Assembly: GCF_037975245.1 (NCBI RefSeq)
Contig: NC_092580.1
Location: 12,803,501-12,867,500, forward strand
DNA length: 64,000 nt
Reading direction: 5' to 3'
From: Apostichopus japonicus
Lineage: Eukaryota > Echinodermata > Holothuroidea > Aspidochirotida > Stichopodidae
In this document: positions 50,701 through 62,700 of the stretch, one piece after another
How positions within the stretch are numbered: position 1 is the first letter of the stretch
Layout of the letters: every line of letters starts with the position of its first letter
The notes under the pieces: generated by a model
Database searches by the model: none
What the model was told of the DNA's origin: nothing
Seen by the model: the letters and a program-made list of their open reading frames with translations, nothing else
Translations under genes and position numbers: made by a program

Positions 50701-53700
50701 AGGCTTAAAGTTTTACTTTGGTCTTATTGTCTGCTTGTTTGTATGAGAGGGTACATGTCTGGTATACAAATATCCAGCCCATAAAATACCACGACACTCA
50801 TTTGAATGTTGGTAGACTGTCATATCACAAAATAGATGTACACCACCGAATGTGCAGCTATGCTGATGTCAGTACTACACAATGATCCATGCCGTGATAG
50901 TTATCTCACAATATAAATACAATCTCTTTTAGAAGCAAAGACGCTATTATTAATTATGATCATTAATTATTATTAATACTACGTCAAACTAACAATGATC
51001 TTTCGTATCCCTAAAAACTGGCTTTTCCTATCTGATATGCCCTGATGGCTCTAATTCCTAGACGTCCAGTTATGCAGTCTATAAACGATTGAAAGCCTTC
51101 GTATGGCAACCTTTAATTCCTTTGTGGTAAAATGTAAAGATAATGTCAAGTGAGCTTGTTGCGTTAATGGCACAGCACGTTTCCTGTGAAAAACAATTAC
51201 CAGCACTTATACCTAGGCTTATGATATTCTAATAACTGATATGCCTTGGCCTAGTCTAATTTGCATATAAGAGTTGGGATGTGAAGCATTATTGTCATTA
51301 TCTAGTAATGAAATTGCTAAGTAATACTTAGCTAAGTAATTCTAAAGTATTGGTATGCAACATTACAGTACTTATTGGGGTGTAGGGGTGAGGATGGTGA
51401 GTAGAATGTATGATGTAGGTTATGTAAGTTATAGTACCCAACCATCTTTTTAAGTGAGAGGAATATCAAACTTCTTCTCCTCACAGTGACTCAGACAGTG
51501 AATTTGAGATGGATGAAGAGGAGGGGGAAGCCCCGGAGGTGAAGGAGGAAAGGGAGAAGGCACCATCTCTGACAGAGCAGAGAATTCAGGAAGAAAGAAC
51601 AAATATGCTCATCTGTAACTTCCTCTTTGCAATGGTATGGTCTGTCGGGGCCACCGTAGAAGGATCATTTCGAGATAAGTGAGTGGTCTCATTCTATTCA
51701 CTGATAGATCCAAGTTTTTCATATTGTTTATTGCAGGTGGGTGCTGTAATTTCTTATTTTTGTATGGCCTTGGTGTATGAATTTGGAAATGTGGTCTGTG
51801 GGGAGCAGAGTGGGGTGGGGAGGGGGGGTGTAGAAATGTGGTCTGTTGGGGCTACTGTGTGTGAGGTTCGATTCTAAATATACAAGAGTGGTTTGATAAA
51901 TTGATACCTCGCAAACAATATTTATTTATCTATTGAATATTAAAATAAACTTCTGCTCTGAATATTAAAAACGAACAAAATAGATCACAGAGAGGAATAC
52001 TTGCTAAGAGTTTATTGACATCTGCGATGCAGTTGTTTTTCGTACAAAACAAAGAAATCTCAGTGGTGCTTGTGTTATTTCTTTCAGCGTGTGATAAAAA
52101 GCAATAAAAATGCCATAGTTTGGTATCCGTATCGAGTTTGATGTATAATATATCTTTTTTCCTGTTTGGAAATCCAGTTTCAGCGAATTTTTCAAACAAC
52201 TCTGCGACATGGATCAAACCGGTAGACACCCCAGACCGGCGGAACTGAAGTTCGCTCGCAACTTGCTGATACCGAAGCGAGGCTCTGTCTTCGACTACGT
52301 CTACATCAGGAAGAATTACGGCTCCTGGAACAGATGGGAGACATTGATCGAACCGACAGTGATTACGGACAAGACCAATGTGAGTGTCAGCTACTGATGT
52401 CATCCACTAATTAATGTCATCTTTTGGGAAGTCTCAGAATAAGCTAAACACATAGAAGTAAAGGTGTATGGATCCAGAAGATACTAGTCAAATTTGCCTC
52501 TTAGGATACCAGAATAGACGCAATGCAATGCATATAGTACTGAAAGATGTAGAAAACTAGATTTAATGGTGGTTAATTCATCGGACATGCCTGTAAGGAT
52601 ATCCTAATGGATGCAATGCAAGGCATGTACTACTGAAAGAGGCAGAGAACTAGATGTTATGGTGATGCCTGTAAGCAAATTTCTATTCAATTTTTGTCAG
52701 ATTTTCTTATTTCGCTAGATGTGTAGCTAGGTGGTTATTGAGTCTGATTCAGTTTTGATAAAGTTTCGCGAATATTGTCCAATTGCCCCACAACCTTAAC
52801 ATTGGATTGAATACATTGATATTCAAAGAACTGAAAATGGCACCAAATGCAGGCTATAATTCACTCACAGTACAAAGCAAAATTCATCACTGCTGAAATT
52901 CATTTTAGAGTTCTGGCCATACACACTCAAGTCATTGAAGTTATTAATACCTGTTAATAATACCAGGCAATAATACCTGTTTGTGTTTCTTCCACTGGAT
53001 ATTTTGATAAGTCTATGATCCTGATATTAATAGATGTTGACAATTCCACATCCATGCACCAAAGTTGAGTAGGAGACCTTTAAGACAACGCAAAGCAATG
53101 AAAGTAGCACCAAAACAGGTTAAAATAAAATTACAACCAGACCAAAGTACCACAAACATCTGTTCCCATTCTAGTTTATTTGTTCTCTTCAACATAGTTT
53201 AGTCATTCAATCATTATTATTTTATTGTTTTAACCCGATAATAATCTTCACAGGTTGGCGACCTGATTATAAAGACTGTCGACACAGAGAGACAGTTGTA
53301 CTTCCTCCGCAAGCTGCTCCTGCAAGACAAGCCCCTCCTCTTTGTCGGACCGACGGGGACAGGGAAATCTGCCATCACCAATGCTTTCCTCTTGGAGTTA
53401 GCCAAGGATGACTACATCCCAAGTAACGTCAACTTCTCAGCCCAGACCTCTGCCAGTCAGACTCAAGATATCATCTTATCCAAACTGGACAGGTTGGTTT
53501 GAAAACTCTTTGAGTCGAGTTTGTTTGAAATATATTTTATGATTTCTCTGAATTTCGACTCTCAGTGGAACAATTAGTGTTTCATTTATGGGTGTCTTTG
53601 CTGCCCTTCCACTTTATGACCTGGTTATGCAAGATAAAACTGTCTTCCACGTGGGTGAGGTGTGAGGATCTTACCTTTATGCCTCTACCCTACCTCTCAA

Positions 53701-56700
53701 TCCTATCTTCTGACCTAGATCTGCAAGATATAACTGTCTTCTGCGCGGGTGGGGTGAGATGTACGTGCCTTAGGCCTTACCTTAATGCTCCTACCCTACC
53801 TCTTGTTCCTGTTTCGTCTCATGCACATACTGCTTAACCTCACACATTCCCTGCCTGTGTTTAGGTAGCACAGGTAGAAAGTTGTTTAGAGAGGGAAATG
53901 CCCTCATGGGTGACTGAGAATTTCAGTTCATGTTTTGCAAATTAGCATTTATCTTAACATCTGGAAGAGAGAAGAAATTCCAGAGAAATGTACCACATTC
54001 AATTAGAAAGTCAAATGATAGAGCATGTGTGCTGTTATCTGAAACTGGTTAAGCTTTCCAATACTAAGTCATTTATTCCCTGGAATTTATAACAACAACA
54101 AATTCTTTATCCCTTTCTCAGAATAGTTGAAACCTAAACAAGACTCCTACATCATGAATTGATCTCTGCATTTCTTCCTTAAGTATTGAACCCTTTCTTT
54201 CCTTTGATATTGATGCTATTTATCATATTTGACAGGCGAAAGAAGGGTGTCTATGGGCCAAGACCGGGTAAAAAGTTGATAGTCTTTGTGGATGACCTTA
54301 ATATGCCAGCCAAGGAAAAATATGGTGCCCAGCCACCCATAGAACTGCTAAGACAGTGGATGGATCATGGATACTGGTTTGACAAGTAAGTAGCATAATC
54401 AATAGTAAAGAACAAAGCACTGAGAGGAAAATGAATACATCCATCCTCCCATACCCCTCCCAACTTCTATGTTCAAATGTGACCTCTGCTCGATATGTTT
54501 ATATCACTTAACCTAACCTGGAATTGCAACAGAAACATTCAGAGTAGGATGTAAGAAAAGCTGATACTTTTAGTGCCAAAGTTGAAGAAGTATCATCTTT
54601 GAGATGTGGTACAGGATTGTGTTTTCAGATTATGTTCTTATCAGTATTGTGTATAATATCTAAAGAAGCTGAACTCTAACCATGTTTTACATAAAGTTTC
54701 ATCTTTTAGATGTGGTACAGGATTGTGTTTTCAGATTATGTTCTTATCAGTATTGTGTATAATATCTAAAGAAGCTGAATTCTACCCATGTTTTGCATGA
54801 AGTATCATCTTTTAGATGTGGTACAGGATTGTGTTTTCAGAATATGTTCTTATAAGTATTGTGTATAATATCTAAAGAAGCTCAACTCTAGCCATGTTTT
54901 ACATAAAGTATCATCTTTTAGATGTGGTACAGGATTATGTTTTCAGATTATGTTCTTATAAGTATTGTGCATAATATTGTGTATAATAAGTATTGTGTAT
55001 AATATTGTGTATAATATCCATGAAGTAAGAGTTAGTGACTGATAGTCAACTTAACCGGTGCTATGGCCGAGTGGATAAAGGCGGTGGCATTTGAAGCAAT
55101 GAGGCTTAGCAATCGGGAGGTTCGGGGTTCGATTCCCAGCTGGGTCATAGTAAGGTGGGTTTTCATCCAAGAGCAATCTACGGTTTTCCCATCTGAAATG
55201 ACTTTCTAAATTGAAAAGATTCCAAATTTGAGTTAAAATGTTGGATTGGAAACCACCCAACGTGTAAGTTGTAATCCATAAGCCCTTGCGGGTTTCTCCC
55301 ACATTTGTGGTCGCTTAAGCAATGTAAAAATAACTGCTGATTATTATGATTATTATTATAACCTTTTTACACTCTAGCTGTAGTAAAGTCTCAATCACAT
55401 CTTGGTTAGTGTGTATTAACATAAACATGCATACGTGCACAGAATTGTATAATAAAACCTGATAGGTGTTAATTAGTTTGGCATGCTTTAACCATTAACA
55501 TTACAGAAATATGTGCAACTTAATGCAGATAAAATTTCTGTACGGGTTAATATTCCCCTATATATTAAACCTAACTATCTTTTGTTTTCATTTGTCAGGA
55601 GAGACACCAGTGCCATATGGCTGGTTGATATAGTCATGGTGGCTGCCATGGGACCCCCTGGAGGAGGAAGAAGTGTCATCACGCCTCGCTTCACCAGGCA
55701 TTTTAACGTCGTCACCATCGACTCCTTCGATCAAGAGACGATGAAGAATATCTTTTCTCCAATCATGGACTGGAAATTCACTCAGGGTTTCGAAGCATCC
55801 CTAAGACATTTCTCTCGGGTAAGATAACATATATATGCTACTCTGTAGATATATATTTGAAATGCCATTTAAACATTTTTTTCTTTTTATCATCATCTCT
55901 GTTATAGTGGAGTAATTTTGTTTCGTTATAACCAATTGAGCCAGATAGTGATTGAGTGGATATCTAAGTTGCTATTGGTGATATTGCTTAACAAAGTTGC
56001 TGGGAATTTTCTGCAGCTTTAGGTCCAAACCATTGCAGCATTTTGTATGGCCAAGATAGGGCGTTGTAGTCAAATGGTTAAGGCAGTGGACTTGTGATCT
56101 AAGGATTACAGGTTCGATCCTGGCCAGATCATTGCGTTGTGTCCTTGGGCAAGACACTTTATCTCAATTGCCTCTCTTCACCCAGGTATATAAATGGGGA
56201 CTTGCGAGGTAAATTGTAAATATAGTTGGGTGCCCCGGTTTGTGACTGCACCCTAAGGGAAGTCCCCATGGGAACACGTGGTTGTGGTGCACTGTGGTGC
56301 CCCAGGAGAGATTGTTTGAATTGTGCACACTTTGGTGTGTAGGTGTGACAAGTCACCAATGACTAGGGTTAAGTTGTTAAGTCATGTGAAAAGGCTTTGG
56401 CCCTGAACAAGACTAAACCTAAGATTAAAAAAAAAAGAAATATGATTTCTTCAAATCTGGTGACATTTTCCAAATGCTGAATGCATCTGCCAATCAGCAG
56501 AGTGGATGATGATGATGTCATCATGGCAGTTGAGTTGTAACTATTTGTTTTTTTTTTTTACTTCATAATTATTGAAATCATTTATCCACAGAGCAAAGTA
56601 CAATATCATTATTACGAAAAAAACGAGCTGCATTTTGGTGAAACTGTTAGTCCACTGAGCATTGAAAGCTAATCAAACATTCCAAACGTGTCTAGTTAGA

Positions 56701-59700
56701 AGGATGAAGATTTTAAAAGGAAAGTAAAGCTTTTGAAGAAACAACTGCCATGACAATATCACAGACCAACTACTGGGATCTGCTACCTGGAGTAAGAGAG
56801 GGTTTAGCTAGTCAAAATAGTTTGTATTCTGTTTCTGTTTGATTCTGTTTGATACATCCGAGTTAGAAGGTGTTGAGATGGCATTTTCAACTAACAATGT
56901 GGAATATTTGGCCTTTGCTTGCCACAAAAATATCTATGGTCAATATCTGACTGGTCAGTTCTTAAAATTTTCTTTTTCCACCATCCCAGATCATCGTTTA
57001 CGCAACGACGGAAATATACACAGCCGCTGTGACTAATTTTCTACCCACTCCCTCCAAGTCACACTACTTGTTCAACTTGCGGGATTTTGCTCGTGTGATG
57101 CAAGGCATTCTCTTAATACACCCTGACTGTGTACCTCAGGGTAAAATATTTATCACTTTCTTTGTGTGTTACTTGTGCGTGTGCACTTGTGTTAGTACTC
57201 TGACTGAGGACATGAACAAAGGAATTCCAAGTCCTCAGACATTATTTGAAGAGAATCGCCATGCCCTCGGAAGAATTTTATTGTATAGGGGTATTGTTAT
57301 GGTTAGGGTGCTGGATTTGACCAATGGTGAAAACAATGGGTGCCCTCAGTCTGAGTGTAAAACACACGTGTGTGTGTGCGTTTGTTTTTCTATCTGACCG
57401 AGGACCTGAACAAAAGAATTCCAGGTCCTCGGTTGTGATTTCTAAAGAATCACCACGTCCTCAGAAGAATTCTATTGTATGGAGTATTGTTAAGGTTAGG
57501 GTACGTGGATTTGAACAATGGAAAATACAATGGGGTCCTCTGTCTGAATGTAAAACAAACATGTGTGTCCTTGTCTGTGTGTCAGATTTATCATGTGAAG
57601 TTGTAGCATACATATGCAAATTTTGTTATCACTGCTCGAATTAACCGACTAGATATAAGGTTTCAGGAAACAATCTCATGCATTGTTCCTGTTTTCTGAC
57701 AATTTTGAGATTTCTACATTTGCCCGTAGGTGTAGACGGTGCCAGGAAACTGGTACGTCTGTGGGTCCACGAAGTCTACCGAGTGTTCTACGACAGACTG
57801 GTAGACGATGAGGACAGGGAAACGTTCTTTAAAGTGGTTAAGGTGAGTAACAACTGTATTTACTCTGCATTCATTACTAATCCTTTCACTCATTGTGAAA
57901 TTATTTGAATATCTTTATAATCATAGGATGCCAAATTGCAGTAACTATAACATCCCCCTTCATCTATGAATTTGTGACCGTCTGTCACAACTTAGTCACA
58001 TCAGTCACATTGTCAGATATCGTCAGTCACAAACGTCAGGCGGAAGTTTGACAGTCAGTCAGATTCCGATCCGAATCTGTGATCATCGGTCACAAATGAT
58101 CTGTCATAAATAATCAGACAACAACCGTCTGTCTTGAGGAGTAGAACGAAATACTTGTCCTGCATGAAAAGACAACCCTTTATCCCGACATTGACGCTTC
58201 ACCATCACAGAGGTCCAACGATTTAATGGATTGGTCATGGCATAATTGTGGACTCTGCAGGGGCAAATATTTCCTGTTTCGAAGTAAGATTGTGAACATG
58301 GTGGACTCTGCAGGGGCAAAATATTTCCTGTTTCGAAGTAAGATTGTGAACATGGTGGACTCTGCAGGGGCAAATATTTCCTGTTTCGAAGTACGATTGT
58401 GAACATGGTGGACTCTGCAGGGGCAAATCTTTCCTGTTTCGAAGTACGATTGTGAACATGGTGGACTCTGCAGGGGCAAATATTTCCTGTTTCGAAGTAT
58501 GATTCTTAGTGAAGAACCTCGCTTTCTATAGTAGATCAGTTTGCCTTCCTACCCTCACGCTCTTCATTCTCAATTTCAATTTCAGAATGTTGTTCAGACT
58601 CAGTTTAAGGAGAAAATGAACGGCATCTTCAGCCATCTCCTAGCCGGCAAAGATGTGAAGGATAATAATTTGAGAAGGTCAGTGGAATTATTATCATTAT
58701 ATTTCTGACAAAAATGACAAGAGAAGTCTCTTCTAAAAGATCACAGAGAATAGTTTCTTCAAGAAAGAGTTAATGCAATCCATTTTTGTTTTGAAGATTT
58801 ATTTGTTTATAACATAAAATGATTTCAAGATGTTATTATTCATCATTTTCATATCGATATCGTGCTGGATGAACAATTTGTAAATTAAGTTGATTTTGTT
58901 TAATTTATTCACTGAATGACCGATGTAGTGATATTGATTTTTAAAGTGCATGGGAATGTCATATTTTTATATAGCATGGGAATGTCATATAGATTAACAC
59001 TAGACTAGTGTAATATGTGAAGACAAGTAAAGGAGATCTTCTGATGTATTAGTTGCAATGTTTTACACCCACTCCCAGAAAAGGCATATCATTGACTCAA
59101 AGTGGTTCAATTTATGGTGCAAAATCTGTATAAATTTAACAAGCTTTGATTATTAAATTATACCTGTTTAGGTATCGTTGCATCTAGTTTTGATTTCTAC
59201 ATACCAGTAGTAAGATTTAATAAAATGGGTTATTAGAATGTCAGCAACGATAAATGATCAAGTTTACTGGTGAAATTCATTGCATTCCTTGCTGCCTTAA
59301 GCCTATCAAGATGAAACTCTATCCCCGCTTTATAAAATCCTTGAGTCCTCTCTGCCCCTGCCAACTTAATCAGTTGGGAGGATCCCCCCCAAGTCCCCTG
59401 CCCCCACCTGTGACATCCTGCTCACAATGTTTGTTAGTCCTGTATTATTAGATATCATAATAGTCTTACATACAGTAGCTCATGTAGACTCAGCCTTACT
59501 TAAAAGAGTCATGCATATTTTGCAGTCAATCAGTTAGAATCTCTAATTATATCTCTCATTGCAGGCATGTTTATAATATATTTGTTTCATATAAATATGT
59601 ATTGTATTTTTGTTTTCTCTACCCTCCCCTCTAAAATCACTATCATTAGTGTTAGTGCCAAAGAGCTATTGGATGACAATATGCGAAGGTAGTATCTTGT

Positions 59701-62700
59701 GACCTTTGACCTCATCACATCTTCTATGCATGATCTGTCATATCTCCTCATACCTCTAACACAAAGAGTATTGAGATTCACTCTTCTATTAGTAAGGGGA
59801 AGGGTCATCTCTAATACACTGATGATTTACTAAGAAGGGTCATTCCCAGAGGTTATTTCTAGCTGCAGCATACTTGAATAAAGAACTTTCATAATCTCAA
59901 AGCAATTTCCAGACAAAACTGAGAGGCAAATGGGAAATCAAATGTTCCTATTAAAACTTCCTACATCCTGTGACACTGGTCTGTTAAGAGAGGAAACTAT
60001 TCTTCTTTGTGTTGCTTTAATATTTTTGGGGGATTTAATCCTAGCCTAACAGTAATTTATATGGAATTAATAATGCCTAAGCATTATCAAGTTACAAAAC
60101 ATGCCCCACCTTGATTCAGCTGATAGTCGGTAAACACGGTTACACTGTTAAGATATGTGTTGATACAATCCTATTGCTTAACCAAAGAACATATAGACTA
60201 GCGATAAGAATATAGTTGGTGAGGAAAATTGTGAAGTGGACCTGATAATTTGACCATTCAAGTTTTCTTTGCTGTAGGAAAGTATGTTGCCTGTCACCTT
60301 ATTACAAATATCAATCTTCAGTACTTAATCTTTAAAACTTCTCTTTTGATGTGCTGTGATACTGTTCTTGTTTTTCTTTAAATCCTTTTTTTCTGTAAAT
60401 TAAATTATATTTGAAGAGTTACATATCTTGGTTACACATCATTTTTCTGTCACCTATTCTTTGACAATATATCTTACACTTTTCAGAATATATACTCCTA
60501 CATTAGTTTATCTACATCATTTTTTGGGCTGTATTTCTTCAGTTTGCCAGTCTTTTTCAACAGACTTTCCTACATTTTGCATTTCTTTCATGTGCTTCTG
60601 GACAACCTACTCTTTCATTCTTCACTCAAGGTTCCTAAGAATAGATTGGAATCGAGTTAAAGACTTTTTCGTTTGGGTGATATCGTAGTCGTAGTGTTGC
60701 CATGAGAAACAGTAATCATGGAGTTTTAACAGACAGTTGCCTTTGGAATGTATGGGTTTAGTTTTTTTTTTTTTGCCAAACAGAACATTGGAGAAAGTTT
60801 TCACCAGAAATTATTTTATTTACAAATATCTCACCCATTTAGAAGGATACTTGAGAGTTGTAAAAAAGAAAATGTAACCATCTGTAGAACTTGTCATGAA
60901 AAAAAAACCAAAATCATGTCCAAAGCAATCTGTCAATAAGTTTGTTTGACTCTAACGAAACAGATTCATTGAATTAAATGATTTTTTTCCCAACCAATAT
61001 TTCATATACTTCTTAAAATGTAACATTAAGAGATGGTCAATATGAAACTAAACTAAAAAACAATATTTGATTCATCAGATTATTTTATTCTTTTTTATTT
61101 AATTAATTAATATTTCAATCTTTTCTTCCCTTAACCAGCCTATTTTTCGGTGACTACCTGAGGGGCAAAGATGAAGAGAAACTGTATGATGAAGTTACAG
61201 ACATGGATGGCTTGAGAGAGGTATAACATTTTTTCTTTTTTTTTTAAACCCAGAAAACTTTGGATAAATAGGGTCTTTTACCCTAAAGCAATTAGAACTA
61301 ACCAATCAGAGAGGTGGCAAAAGGGGGTTCTAGTTTCAATCTGCAGGGAGGGGGTACAAACATTGAATGGAAGTGGGACCTGTGACTTTGACTTGGAGGA
61401 AGCAATTGCAAAATCAACTTCAGAACAGCCCAAGTTCATTCTATAGCCCATGTTCATTCTATACCAAAAATTTGCAGTTTTTGAATGTTTTTCACTAAAA
61501 CACCAAAAAGTACTATTTTCTTCCTTTTTGGGGGCACAGAAAGGGCTTTTTCTAATTTAAGTCATAAATTTCTCTGCAAAAGGTAACATTTTAAATAACG
61601 AGAGGTCTCTTTTCAGTACAAAAAAAGTAATAAAACAGTACTCTTCATTAACAGAAAGGGGCACATCTTATTTATGTAAAGGGGCACTTCTTATGGATGA
61701 AAAGGGGCACTTTTTAGGTTAGTAAAGTGACCACAAATGTGTGTTAACTAGCATGTGACTCATGCTTGCTAGTTAAGAGCCTACTGGATTTAAAATCTAT
61801 TAATTGTCCAATCACAGGCCATGGAGAAATATTTAGACGAATACAACCTGATGAGTAAAGCTCCCATGGACCTGGTCATGTTCCGTTTTGTAATTGAACA
61901 CATCTCCCGGATCAGTCGAGTCTTGAAACAGCCCAACGGTCATGCTCTGCTGGTTGGTAAGTAGTATAGTCGTTGCAAATCCCATATTGTAGATACCAGA
62001 AAGTTATACTCTGTGATAGATATTAATGTCAATGTATTGTTTTGAAACCTTTTGTTTAATAGTTAAACCCCCACCTGTCCTCTTACCTGTCACTTTCCCT
62101 GTGTTCCCCTTCCCTTCACAATGAGAGATGAGACTCACATGAAGCTTTTTGTAAAGAACTGTAATACCTATTTAGAGACTATGAGTCTTATTTCCTTATT
62201 TTGTTACATCATAAATTCACATCATAAATTCACAAAAGGAGTGTTAGCTCAGTGGTTAATGCCGGTGTCTTTCAATCATAAGGTCCCGAGTTCGAGTCAC
62301 TCCAAGATTAATGTATGTCATCCAGAGTTGTTGACAATTAACAATTCAAAATCATGGACGTTAAATATGAACGTAAGGGACTGACTTCGGTCAGCTTGCG
62401 GCATTGATAAGCCAATGATAACTTCTTCGCGTTCCTGCTTGCAGGAGGATCTAATATACATACATACATACATACATACATACATACATACATACATACA
62501 TACATACATACACCCATACATACTTTCATTCTCTGTTCTAGAGGCTATGTGTATTTGAAGATGCACATAATTTGTCTTTTTTACATTTTCTTGCTTCTTT
62601 TCTTTCTTTTCATTATTGGGAGTCATGTTTATACTTTGTTACCAAAGCCTAAATGCTTCCGAGAACAGTGTCTTGCACGTCTATGTCATACTACTACTAT

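Noticed and set aside
51930-52403. Minus-strand frame of 157 codons
   Set aside because: Shadow of dynein exon 39 and flanking intron; no recognisable domain.
55055-55145. Functional tRNA gene
   Set aside because: A and B boxes are present but the arms do not fold cleanly and the sequence continues into a SINE body with an ATT tail.
62238-62305. Functional tRNA gene
   Set aside because: The acceptor ends pair, but the T arm is poor and it is joined to a SINE body with an ATAC tail.
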